Positions 19,458 to 27,280 of a DNA stretch of 64,000 nt are shown here, piece after piece (the first letter of the stretch is position 1; the number at the start of each line of letters is the position of its first letter). Made by a program: the position numbers and the translations under genes. Under the pieces are notes generated by a model. The model did no database searches. It saw only the letters and a program-made list of their open reading frames with translations, and was not told the origin of the DNA. Origin of the DNA: Deltaproteobacteria bacterium (lineage in GTDB: Bacteria > Myxococcota_A > UBA9160 > SMWR01); the NCBI GenBank assembly GCA_019310965.1, contig JAFDDG010000003.1, forward strand, positions 1-64,000, in the 5' to 3' direction.

Positions 19458-19706
19458 TCAGCTTGCTCTGGCGAGCACCAGGTCGACGCAGTCGCCTACG
19501 GTGTTGACCGAATCGACGTCCTCGTCCGGAATTTCGATGTCGAACTCGTCCTCGAAGGCCAGCACCACATCGACGAGACGCGCCGAGTTCACCTTCAAAT
19601 CGTCGAGGATGTTGGTTGCATCGCTGACTGAGTCCAGCGCCTGCTGGTTCTTGACGTGGGGCGTCAGGATCTTTACCACCGCTGCGTAGGCTACTTCTCG
19701 TTCCAT
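19458..19706 (-). CDS. Acyl carrier protein
   Basis: This 82-residue acidic helical protein matches the acyl-carrier-protein fold. The attachment site is DDLKVNSARLVDVV, with Ser41 as the predicted phosphopantetheine serine. The usual DSL triplet is replaced by NSA, a variant known in specialised carrier proteins. Helix III carries EDEFDIEIPDED, as in typical ACPs. I start at the ATG at 19706, which follows a GAGAGGA ribosome-binding site; an upstream extension in the same frame overlaps the end of the KAS gene and is unlikely. It should hold the growing chain for the KAS, dehydratase and reductase genes upstream. Confidence 0.9.
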   Translation of the reverse strand: MEREVAYAAVVKILTPHVKNQQALDSVSDATNILDDLKVNSARLVDVVLAFEDEFDIEIPDEDVDSVNTVGDCVDLVLARAS

Positions 19707-19755
19707 GGCTTCCTCTCTTGCGGCGCGGATGTCCCGCGCGTTGACAGTCCCGGGT

Positions 19756-21033
19756 TCAGTCGTTCCACTTGCGAAACACGACACTTGCATTGACGTCGCC
19801 GAAGCCGAAGCCGGCCTTCATGGCGATGCGCAGGTTCGGCAACTCGCGCATCTCGTGCGGGATCGAGTCGGCGTGCGGCTGGATCTTCTCGTGGACGTCC
19901 TCGCAGTTGATCGAGGGGTGTACGAAGCCGCGGCTCAACATCAGCAGGGTTGCCACGCACTCGATGGCGCCGGCGGCTCCGAGGGCGTGGCCGATCATGC
20001 TCTTGGTGGAAGTGATGGGCGGCAGCTCGCCGGGCCCCCTGCCGAGTGCCTTCGCCCAGGCGTCGACTTCGTTCGGGTCCGCGGCGGTCGCCGTGAGGTG
20101 CCCGTTGATCAACCCCACATCCTCCGCCGGCACGTTCGCGTCCGCCAGTGCGCCCTGCACGCAGCGGCGCACGCTGTCCGGATTCGGGGCAGTCATGCTG
20201 CCTCCACCGCGATGCCCGCCGCAGTTCAAGAATGCGCCCATTACCTCGGCATAGATACGCGCGCCGCGGGCGTTGGCCGACTCCAGGCTCTCGAGCAGGA
20301 TCGCACCGCCGCCCGCCGCCGGAATGAACCCGCCGGCGCTGGCACTCATCGGCCGCGAAGCACTCTCGGGTTGGTCGTTGAAGCCGCGGCACAGCACGCG
20401 CATGGCGTCGAAGCCGGCCCAGATGTACCGCGAGGTGCCTTCGGAGCCGCCCACCAGCATGCGCTTTGCCAGGCCATTGCGAATGCGCTCGAGCCCCATG
20501 GCGACGGCCTCGGTGCCGGTACTGCAGGCGCTCGAGTTCGTCGTGACCTGGTTGCCGAGGGCAAGCTGCCCGGAGATGCGCGCCGAGATGCCGCTTGCCA
20601 TCACCTGCTCGACAGTGGTGCTGCCGAGCCGGCGCACTTTCTTCTGGTCGACGAAGGGCACGACGCGATCGCCGATCGTGTCCATGCCGCCGATGCCCGT
20701 ACCGATGATCGCGCCGCTCTCCCAATCGACGCGGTCGTCGTCGCGTGCCGGTCGCTCGAGCCCGGCGTCGAGCCAGGCATCCACGGCGGCCACCGACGCG
20801 TGGCGCTGTCCCGAGTTCATGGCCAGCAGCTCGTCGGAGTCGAACATGGCCTCGGCCAGCTCGTCGATGCCCTGGGGCACGCCGGCCACGTGACAGGCGA
20901 AGCCGGCCTCGACCATGGACTGCTGGACGCGCAGGCCGGAGCGGCCTTTGCGCAGGGCCAGCTCGAAATCCTGGAGGCCGTTGCCGTTGGGCGAGACCAC
21001 GCCGAGACCGGTTACCACGACTCGCTGCCTCAT
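19756..21033 (-). CDS. Beta-ketoacyl-ACP synthase (FabF/KAS I-II type)
   Basis: This 425-residue condensing enzyme should elongate acyl chains with malonyl-ACP. The catalytic set is Cys170 (NSSACSTGTEA), His312, Lys344 and His349 (KSMIGHALGAAGAIE). The first histidine sits in GHLTAT rather than the common AHGTST, a departure worth noting because those residues line the malonyl pocket. The ATG overlaps the FabZ stop by four bases (ATGA at 21030-21033). The length is normal for FabF. It could be either a housekeeping KAS II or a special chain-length enzyme; the position in a self-contained synthase operon favours the second. Confidence 0.92.
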   Translation of the reverse strand: MRQRVVVTGLGVVSPNGNGLQDFELALRKGRSGLRVQQSMVEAGFACHVAGVPQGIDELAEAMFDSDELLAMNSGQRHASVAAVDAWLDAGLERPARDDDRVDWESGAIIGTGIGGMDTIGDRVVPFVDQKKVRRLGSTTVEQVMASGISARISGQLALGNQVTTNSSACSTGTEAVAMGLERIRNGLAKRMLVGGSEGTSRYIWAGFDAMRVLCRGFNDQPESASRPMSASAGGFIPAAGGGAILLESLESANARGARIYAEVMGAFLNCGGHRGGGSMTAPNPDSVRRCVQGALADANVPAEDVGLINGHLTATAADPNEVDAWAKALGRGPGELPPITSTKSMIGHALGAAGAIECVATLLMLSRGFVHPSINCEDVHEKIQPHADSIPHEMRELPNLRIAMKAGFGFGDVNASVVFRKWND

Positions 21034-21482
21034 CGCGGGACCCCCATGCCGGACAGCACGCCCGAACACACGAGAGTCCCGTCCTCGAGCCGCATCTCCA
21101 CCTCGGAGCGGAGCTTGCGACGGCGCCAGAAGATCTTCTTGCCTTTGATGTGCACGCGATCTCCCGGGAGCACGGGTCCGCTGAAGTCGATCTGTGCGTC
21201 GGTGAAGAAAGTGATGAGCTTGTCGGGGTCTTCGCCTTCCAGTTCGAGCAAGTGGATGCCGTGCGCCACCACCGCGGCCTGCGCCATCGATTCGATGAGC
21301 AGCACGCCCGGCGTCACCGGGTTGCCGGGAAAGTGTCCGCGATAGAAATCGGCGTCCGGGCGCCACGTGTAGGCGGCCTCGATGCCGTGCTCGTCGACGG
21401 AGAGTATCTCGTCGACGAAGCGGAAGGGCTCCTGTTGCGGAAGCCGTTCGAGCAGTCTCGCTGTGTCCGCGCCGGTGCTCAT
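21030..21482 (-). CDS. fabZ: 3-hydroxyacyl-ACP dehydratase, FabZ-like
   Basis: This 150-residue hotdog-fold protein should remove water from 3-hydroxyacyl-ACP. The active site is clear: GHFPGNPVTPGVLLIESMAQA, with His50 and Glu64 separated by 14 residues as in Escherichia coli FabZ. The LPQQEPFRFVD start is also typical. Its ATG overlaps the FabA stop (ATGA at 21479-21482), and its own stop overlaps the KAS start. Having FabZ beside FabA gives the pathway one dehydratase for ordinary elongation and one for possible unsaturation. Confidence 0.93.
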   Translation of the reverse strand: MSTGADTARLLERLPQQEPFRFVDEILSVDEHGIEAAYTWRPDADFYRGHFPGNPVTPGVLLIESMAQAAVVAHGIHLLELEGEDPDKLITFFTDAQIDFSGPVLPGDRVHIKGKKIFWRRRKLRSEVEMRLEDGTLVCSGVLSGMGVPR

Positions 21483-22069
21483 CGCTCGAGCCTCCCGCCG
21501 CGCGCGTTCGCAGACGCATGTGGGTAGTCGCTGTAAGAGAGATCCGTGAACAGGCCCACCTTCGCCCGCTTGATGCTGTAGATCGGTTCGTCATCGACGC
21601 TGAGGATTGCGTCGCCGATCACGATGACCGAGCCCGAATCCGGCAGCACCGCGAAGCGGCGGATGTCGACCTCGTAGCGTACCAGCTTGTCGTGCGGTCG
21701 AATCTGGCCGTAGAACTCCACTTCGCCGCAGCCGAGGGCGCGCCCCGAGCCGACGCCTCCCGCCCAGTTGCAGTAGAGGCCGAGCAGTTGCCAGACGCCG
21801 TCGACCCCGAGACAACCTGGCTGCACGGGGTCGCCGATGAAGTGGCACTGGAAGAACCAGTCGTCGAGGTTCACGTCGCATTCGGCAACGGCGCGCCCAC
21901 GGCTGCCCTTGCGCACGAACTCGGTGATCCGGTCGAGCATCAGCAGGGGCGGTGCCGGCAGGCGCGCGGCGAACCCCTCCGGCGGATCCTCGATCAGGTT
22001 GCCGTGTGCGAAGGCGAGCAGGTCCGCTCGGGAGAAGCTTGTCGCTGCGAGAAATTCAGCGTACTTCAT
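21479..22069 (-). CDS. fabA: 3-hydroxydecanoyl-ACP dehydratase/isomerase, FabA-like
   Basis: This 196-residue hotdog protein has the FabA-specific motif WFFQCHFIGDPVQPGCLGVD with His76 and Asp90, spaced as in Escherichia coli His70 and Asp84. An LLMLDRI segment near residue 42 is also FabA-like. FabA enzymes dehydrate 3-hydroxyacyl-ACP, and some isomerise the trans-2 double bond to cis-3, giving unsaturated fatty acids; which applies here cannot be judged from motifs. The start at 22069 is fixed by the ATGA overlap with the KAS III stop; longer open frames upstream are shadows of that gene. Confidence 0.92.
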   Translation of the reverse strand: MKYAEFLAATSFSRADLLAFAHGNLIEDPPEGFAARLPAPPLLMLDRITEFVRKGSRGRAVAECDVNLDDWFFQCHFIGDPVQPGCLGVDGVWQLLGLYCNWAGGVGSGRALGCGEVEFYGQIRPHDKLVRYEVDIRRFAVLPDSGSVIVIGDAILSVDDEPIYSIKRAKVGLFTDLSYSDYPHASANARGGRLER

Positions 22070-23061
22070 GCCGACTGCCCGAACCGCAACAGGTAGCTCG
22101 ACCAGGTGAGGCCGGCGCCCACGCCGATGACCGCGACATCGTCGCGGCTGTCCCACTTCTCCCAGCGCTGCGAGATCACCGTCGCCGAGCTGGGAGCGCC
22201 GGTGTTTCCGAACCACTCCGCGTTTGAGTGGTGGAGCTCCGGCGGGATGTCGCAGTGCTGGCACACGTTTTCGAGCATGCGCAGGTTGGCCTGGTGACCG
22301 ACGAAGTGGAAGGGGCGTTCGGGACGGGCCAGCTCGCTGCGAAGACGCTCGTAGCCCTCGCGGGTCTTCTTGATGGCGAAGGTCTGCACGGTGCGGCCTT
22401 CCTGGGCGAAGAAGCCGATCCGGGGCACCACAACTTTGTCGCCCGCGGTCGGGCGCGAGTCGAGCTCGCTGCCGAGAAACGCCGCGCGCCCGGCTTCGTG
22501 GGTGGACACGACGGCGGCCGCGGAGGCGTCGCCCCAGAGCACCGCGGCCGCGCGGTCGTTGTAGTCGACGGTCTTGGTCAGGCTGTCGGCGGCGACGAGC
22601 AGCACGAAGCGCGGAAGCTTCGCCGGATCCATCATGGACAACATGTGCACTCCGGCGAGAAAGCTCGTGCAGGCGGAGTTGATGTCCAATGCCGGCACGT
22701 CGATGTCGAGTGCGCGGGCCACATTGCAGGCCTCGGCCGGCGAGCACCAGTCGGCGGCGGAGCTGCCGAAGACTACCATGCCGATGTCCCGGGGCTCGAG
22801 GCCGGTGCGCTCGAGGGCCATGCGTGCCGCGTTCGCGCCCTGTTCCGCCAGGCTCATCTGGCTCGCTTCGGCCGCCGCACGCACGTCTGCGTTGCGCGTC
22901 GCGCGGATGTATTCGAGATCGAGTGCGGTCCGGCGCGAGCGGATGCCGACGCGATCCATGATCCACTGCTCGTTGGTCCCGATGTCGAGGCCTTCGAGGA
23001 AGCGGTTGGTGATTTCGTTCTCGGGGTGGGAGTGCCCGAGAGCATGCAGCCACAATGTCAC
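22066..23061 (-). CDS. Beta-ketoacyl-ACP synthase III-like (FabH family)
   Basis: This 331-residue thiolase-fold enzyme carries the KAS III triad: Cys131 (INSACTSF), His256 (FVGHQAN) and Asn286 (WFGNTGAPS). Such enzymes start chains from an acyl-CoA primer and malonyl-ACP, so it probably sets the primer specificity of this synthase. The N-terminus reads through a GTG at 23061, which overlaps the reductase stop as GTGA; no ATG start fits the coupling. The family also contains priming enzymes for polyketides and 2-alkylquinolones, so a non-acetyl primer is possible. Confidence 0.9.
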   Translation of the reverse strand: MTLWLHALGHSHPENEITNRFLEGLDIGTNEQWIMDRVGIRSRRTALDLEYIRATRNADVRAAAEASQMSLAEQGANAARMALERTGLEPRDIGMVVFGSSAADWCSPAEACNVARALDIDVPALDINSACTSFLAGVHMLSMMDPAKLPRFVLLVAADSLTKTVDYNDRAAAVLWGDASAAAVVSTHEAGRAAFLGSELDSRPTAGDKVVVPRIGFFAQEGRTVQTFAIKKTREGYERLRSELARPERPFHFVGHQANLRMLENVCQHCDIPPELHHSNAEWFGNTGAPSSATVISQRWEKWDSRDDVAVIGVGAGLTWSSYLLRFGQSA

Positions 23062-24011
23062 GAGGTTGCTCCCGAGATGTGCTCGCCGCCGTCGACGCGG
23101 ATCACTTCGCCGTTGACCCAGGAGGCCTCGTCGCGCGTGAGAAGCGCAATCACGTTGGCGACGTCGCGGGGCGTGGTGAGCCGCCCGAAGGGGTTGCGGC
23201 CCAGGGCCTGCGCCTTGAGGTGGGCGCTGCCGGGAATTGCCGCGAGCGCCGGCGTCTCGGTGACGCCGGCCTGGATCACGTTGCAGCGCACGCCGTAGGG
23301 CGCCATTTCGACCGCGATCGAGCGCGCCACCGACTCCAGCGAGACCTTGGCGGCGGCCACGGCGGCGTAGCCCTTCCACGCGAGGGTGTTGCCCTCGCTG
23401 GTGAGCCCGAAGACCCGGGCATCGTCGGCGAACAGGCCGCGCGCCAACAAGTCCTGGGTCCAGTCGAGCATGCTGGTGCCCATGCAGTAGATCGTGCGCG
23501 CGAAATCCTCGTGATCGAGAAAGGCCGTCTGGGAGTACTGCGGCGCCGAAGCGATGGTGTGCAGATCGGACTGGCCTTCCGCGAAGAGTTCGTCGACCGC
23601 GCCGCGCAGCGTGTCCGGGTCGACGCCGAGCTTCGCGGCCAGCGCTGCGGCGCCGCCTTCGCCGGCGGTCGGCCGCGGGCGCTCTGGTGCGATCAGCTTG
23701 AGGTTGCCGAACGCGATCGAGTGGAGCAGCAGGCGCGCCCGCTCGTCGCGCATCTTCGTGGCGAGTTCGTCGAGGATCTCGGTGCGGCGCTCGGCTGAAA
23801 GCGCGTCGGTGTTGAAAGTCAGCAGCTCCACGCCGTTGCCACGCATCTTCTCGAACTCGGGCTCGACACGGCGCACCGCTGCGCGGCGGTCGCGGTGGAC
23901 GATGCAGAGATTCATGCCGTGCTCGGCCAGCCTCTGCGCGGTCGCGAGGCCGAAGCCACTCGATCCGCCCAACACGACGCCCCAACATCCGTCGAATATT
24001 CGGTCGCTCAA
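23058..24011 (-). CDS. SDR-family enoyl-ACP reductase-like protein
   Basis: This 317-residue Rossmann protein begins with a nucleotide-binding GGSSGFG loop (residues 15-21). It has the active pair Tyr215 and Lys222 with six residues between, the spacing of FabI/FabL enoyl reductases rather than the Y-x3-K of ordinary SDRs. The region near residues 106-155 is longer than usual for the family. It should reduce the enoyl intermediate with NAD(P)H. It starts at a TTG preceded by GGGAGGAG and is the first gene of the operon. A ketoreductase role is less likely because of the Tyr-Lys spacing, but it is not excluded. Confidence 0.8.
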   Translation of the reverse strand: MSDRIFDGCWGVVLGGSSGFGLATAQRLAEHGMNLCIVHRDRRAAVRRVEPEFEKMRGNGVELLTFNTDALSAERRTEILDELATKMRDERARLLLHSIAFGNLKLIAPERPRPTAGEGGAAALAAKLGVDPDTLRGAVDELFAEGQSDLHTIASAPQYSQTAFLDHEDFARTIYCMGTSMLDWTQDLLARGLFADDARVFGLTSEGNTLAWKGYAAVAAAKVSLESVARSIAVEMAPYGVRCNVIQAGVTETPALAAIPGSAHLKAQALGRNPFGRLTTPRDVANVIALLTRDEASWVNGEVIRVDGGEHISGATS

Positions 24012-24151
24012 GACTGCTCCTCCCGCGGCCGGCCTGGCCGCGCACTGGGTGCGGGTGCAATGTGATGGCCGCGTCCAGGCGCGTCCATGGTAACGAGGGG
24101 GAGACCGCGAGTCGTGGGCGTGTGACTCAGGGTCAGATTTAGAATCCCGGA

Positions 24152-24180
24152 AAGATTGCGTTCACAGGCGGGGCTGTCAA
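24152..24180 (-). promoter_or_regulatory. Candidate sigma-70 promoter for the fatty-acid-synthase operon
   Basis: On the minus strand a perfect TTGACA (24180-24175) is followed after 17 bases by AATCTT (24157-24152), which matches the -10 consensus at three of six positions. It lies about 140 bases before the TTG start at 24011. The rest of the 244-base gap 24012-24255 shows no gene. Confidence 0.35.
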
Positions 24181-24255
24181 CGCTGCTCCCGGCCCGCCGC
24201 CGCGCGGCTCTCCTGTTGGAGAATTGCCGTTCTCGGCTCTGGGAGGCCGTTCCGC

Positions 24256-25185
24256 TCAGCGGGTCACCGGGCTGCGGCCGGGGTCGTGCAGATCCGGCTC
24301 CAGGTAGATGATCCCGACTGCGGGGACGGCGGCTCGCACCGCAGCCTCCGCCTCGTTGAGTGCCGCCGCGACGCCGCGGAAATCGAGTGCTGTGTCGAAC
24401 TCCACCTTGGCGGCCACGAGCAGATCCTCCGGGCCGAGGTGCTGCGTACGCATGTGCAGGATCCGGGTGATCTGCGGATGCCCGCTGAGTGCAGCGCGCA
24501 CCGCTGCGAGGTCGCTCTCGGAGCCGCTCTCCCCAATCAAGATGCTCTTCATCTCGGTGGCGAGCAGCAGTGAGATCGCGGTGAGCAGCCCGCCGATCGC
24601 GATGCTGCCGAGGGCGTCCCAGACGCCATTGCCCGTCAGTGCGCTGGCCACCACGGCCGCCAGCGCGAGGAGCAGGCCGAGCAGGGCGCCGGCGTCCTCC
24701 AGCAGCACCACCGGGAGCTCCGGCGTCTTCGAGTGGCGGATGAACGCCCACCACCCCGCTTGGCCGCGCAGCGCGTTCGATGCCCGCACTGCGGTGCGCA
24801 AGGAGGCGCCCTCCAGGGCGATGCCGACGAGCAATACGCCGATGGCCCAGGCCGGGGATTCGACCCCGTGCGGGTGCTGGAGCTTGCTCGCGCCCTGGTA
24901 GATGGCGAACAGGCCGCCGAGCAGGAAGAGCACGATCGCAACGACAAACGACCAGAAGTAGCGTTCGCGCCCGTGGCCGAAGGGGTGCTCTGGTGTGGCC
25001 GCGCGTCTGGCGCGGGCTCCTCCCACCAGCAAGAGCGCCTGATTGGCGGTATCAGCCAGGGAGTGAACGGTTTCGGCCAGCATCGATGCGGCGCCGGTGA
25101 AGAGCCAGGCGACGAATTTGGTGACAGCCAGCCCCAGGTTGGCGGCGAATGCCGCGAAGATCGCTTTGCGACTGCCCTCGGTCAC
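24256..25185 (-). CDS. Cation diffusion facilitator family transporter
   Basis: This 309-residue membrane protein resembles CDF transporters that export zinc, cobalt, iron or manganese in exchange for protons. Six hydrophobic helices are visible. Helix II has ETVHSLADTANQ and helix V has LLEDAGALLG, positions that normally hold the metal-binding His/Asp pairs; here helix V uses Glu and Asp, as in SLC30A9-like members. The C-terminal region (HPQITRILHMRTQHLGPEDLLVAAKVEF) is the typical cytoplasmic ferredoxin-like domain. It lies 68 bases after the PilZ gene start on the same strand order; no metal-responsive site is obvious. Confidence 0.88.
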   Translation of the reverse strand: MTEGSRKAIFAAFAANLGLAVTKFVAWLFTGAASMLAETVHSLADTANQALLLVGGARARRAATPEHPFGHGRERYFWSFVVAIVLFLLGGLFAIYQGASKLQHPHGVESPAWAIGVLLVGIALEGASLRTAVRASNALRGQAGWWAFIRHSKTPELPVVLLEDAGALLGLLLALAAVVASALTGNGVWDALGSIAIGGLLTAISLLLATEMKSILIGESGSESDLAAVRAALSGHPQITRILHMRTQHLGPEDLLVAAKVEFDTALDFRGVAAALNEAEAAVRAAVPAVGIIYLEPDLHDPGRSPVTR

Positions 25186-25253
25186 ACCTGCCCCCCGGTT
25201 TCATTCTAGGGGGCGGCGGCGTTCGCGCGAGGGGCTGTGTGCGGACCGGGCTG

Positions 25254-26417
25254 TCAGGTGGCGGTGGGCAGCTGAGTCTGGTGGTCGAGGATTTCACACA
25301 CGAGGATGCCGGTATCGTCGCCGCCGTCTTGCACCTCGAGGGTGGGGAGGAAGCGGATGATCTGGCCCAGGTAGTCCTGGACGTCTGCGTCGAGTTCGAA
25401 GAACTGGAGCACGCTGCCGCGTGTGGGGTCATCCCGCATCACCCGAGCGTTCACGACCAGCGGCTCGTCGCGGCCGCGCATGTGCAAGCCGATGCGCAGC
25501 TCGTCGCCGATCGCGATGTCCGGATGCGAATCGACGCGCATGCCGCCGAGAGAGATGTCGCGTCCGAGTAGAACGCGAGCGGCCTCGACCCCGAGCGCCA
25601 CGATGCGCTCCTCGTAGGCGTGTCGCGGAGCTGCGCGGCGCTCGGCCTTGGTGTCCGAGTCGGGCGCCGTCGGACGCTCGTGCCGAGCCGCTTCACGCAG
25701 TGTGAGCCGCGCGGCGGTATCACCATTTGCGAGCGTCGCCGGGCCGTTGCTGTAGCTCGCGATGGTGCGGAGCAGCCAGTCAGCCTGCTTGGGCTTCAGC
25801 GGGTCGAAGCTCACGGCCAGCGTGTCGATACCGGGGAACTCGGACTCCGCCGAGCGCACCACCTTGCCCGGGATCGAGAAGGCCTTGGCCGCTGCGATCT
25901 CGTGGGGAATCTGGATCTTGACCGCGCGCTGCGCTGCCACGGCGTGCGCCGAGAGCAGTCGGCAGCCGGTTGTCGAGAGATCTGCCAGTACTGCCTCGCG
26001 GGAGCGAAGGCCGGTGCGGAACTTGACCCGCGCGCCGATGCTCACGCGCAGCGTGCGGCGCTTTTCCGGACCTCGGTAGAGGCTGTGCAGAATCAGCAGG
26101 CGCAGTGCCGCGGGGTGCACCGGGCGCCGAACCACGAGATCGATCCCCGCGCGTTGCAACATGGCGCGCAGGGTCTTCGAGTCCTTGTCGAGCACGGCTA
26201 TGCGCACCGGCGTCGAGCCGCTCGGGCCCGGGTCGAATTCGAGCAGGCGCTTCGGGGTGGAGATCACCAGCTCCCATTCCGTGGTTTCGTCGTCGGGGCT
26301 GGCACAGCCGCAACGCTCCACGAAATTCAATCCGAGGTGGGAGAGCAGCTCGGACACGTCCGAGAGTTCCCCGTCGTGGAGCAACAGGCTCGGCAACAGC
26401 GGTGACTCGTTCGACAA
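25254..26417 (-). CDS. Protein with two PilZ domains and a degenerate receiver-like N-terminus
   Basis: This 387-residue cytoplasmic protein has two PilZ-type c-di-GMP-binding domains. The first begins near residue 118 (KRRTLRVSIGARVKF; DLSTTGCRLLS) and the second near residue 262 (ERRAAPRHAYEERI; GRDISLGGMRVDSH). The second keeps both the RxxxR-like motif and the DxSxxG motif. The first 110 residues resemble a response-regulator fold (VRIAVLDKDSKTLRAML; VVRRPVHPAAL), but I see no clear phospho-acceptor. It probably senses c-di-GMP and acts on motility or surface processes by protein contact. The divergent 264-base gap 26418-26681 separates it from a lipoprotein gene. Confidence 0.85.
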   Translation of the reverse strand: MSNESPLLPSLLLHDGELSDVSELLSHLGLNFVERCGCASPDDETTEWELVISTPKRLLEFDPGPSGSTPVRIAVLDKDSKTLRAMLQRAGIDLVVRRPVHPAALRLLILHSLYRGPEKRRTLRVSIGARVKFRTGLRSREAVLADLSTTGCRLLSAHAVAAQRAVKIQIPHEIAAAKAFSIPGKVVRSAESEFPGIDTLAVSFDPLKPKQADWLLRTIASYSNGPATLANGDTAARLTLREAARHERPTAPDSDTKAERRAAPRHAYEERIVALGVEAARVLLGRDISLGGMRVDSHPDIAIGDELRIGLHMRGRDEPLVVNARVMRDDPTRGSVLQFFELDADVQDYLGQIIRFLPTLEVQDGGDDTGILVCEILDHQTQLPTAT

Positions 26418-26681
26418 AACCCTCTCCGATGTGCGGATCGCCCGATCGCGCTCTATCCGATCGGCCGTTTCTGCCGGTTCCTGAAGTGTCTTCGAATCGC
26501 GCCCGGCTGTGGCGCTCGCGCCCGACTGGACACGAGGCCGTTGCGGCTGCCAGGTTTCTCAGCCCCTGAACATGCGGTCGCGACGGGTCCGACGGGAGCC
26601 AATCGATCGGTGCGTGTGAGAAAGGTCACAGTCGGAGCGCCGACAAAGAGCTTGCATGCTTTGATGGAGGGAGGACCCAAC

Positions 26682-27128
26682 ATGAAACGACTCGCAGTCA
26701 TTTTATTTGCAGGAGTGCTCGCGGCATGTGGCAGCCAGGATTCCGGAACCGAAGCTGATCTGCCGTCTATCGATGCGGCGAGGGAGGCTTCTGCCGAGGC
26801 CCACGGTGATCTGGCCGCCAGCGCCGGCGCGGCGGCGTTGGCGCGGACCGAAACGGGTGCGGGCGACGGTCCGTCGGCCACGTGCCTGGCGCTCGTCGCT
26901 GAGGGTGAATACACCCAGGCGGTTCCCGTGTGCACGGCCGCGCTGGCGGCCGACCCGGCCAGCCAGCCGCTGCAGGAGGCTCTCGACACTGCCCGTGCCG
27001 AGGCCGGCCAGGTGGCGGATGCCGCTGCAGCGGCCAGCGACGCCGCCGCGCAGGGCGCTCAGGATGCCCCGGGGGGGGCGGCGTCCGGCGCCGCAGCTGC
27101 CGCTGTCGACAACCTGCCCGGCAACTAG
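26682..27128 (+). CDS. Small alanine-rich lipoprotein
   Basis: This 148-residue protein has a lipoprotein signal peptide ending in the lipobox LAAC, with Cys16 as the lipidation site. The mature part is acidic and very rich in alanine and contains one TPR-like helical stretch (ALVAEGEYTQAVPVCTAALAADPASQPLQ would form the helix pair). No enzyme motif is visible. The ATG follows a GGAGGGAGG site; an in-frame ATG six codons earlier lies within that site. It should be anchored in the inner or outer membrane. It forms its own unit between a divergent PilZ gene and a hairpin at 27146-27181. Confidence 0.72.
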   Translation: MKRLAVILFAGVLAACGSQDSGTEADLPSIDAAREASAEAHGDLAASAGAAALARTETGAGDGPSATCLALVAEGEYTQAVPVCTAALAADPASQPLQEALDTARAEAGQVADAAAAASDAAAQGAQDAPGGAASGAAAAAVDNLPGN

Positions 27129-27145
27129 CCGGGCTCGAACTTCGC

Positions 27146-27181
27146 GCGGCGCCGCCCGGTCGTGAGGCCAGGCGGCGCCGC
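27146..27181 (+). terminator. GC-rich hairpin after the lipoprotein gene
   Basis: An 11-bp perfect inverted repeat (27146-27156 with 27171-27181, GCGGCGCCGCC and its complement) encloses a 14-base loop 17 bases after the lipoprotein stop. There is no clear T run behind it, so it could be a weak terminator or a transcript-stabilising stem. Confidence 0.45.
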
Positions 27182-27280
27182 TGCGTCGGCTTCGCTTCGA
27201 GAGAGGTGCCCGGTGGGGCGCCTCCCTCCCGTTCCGGCCGACTGCGGACGCAGCGGTTAGGATCTGCAGCGGGGGAAGGG

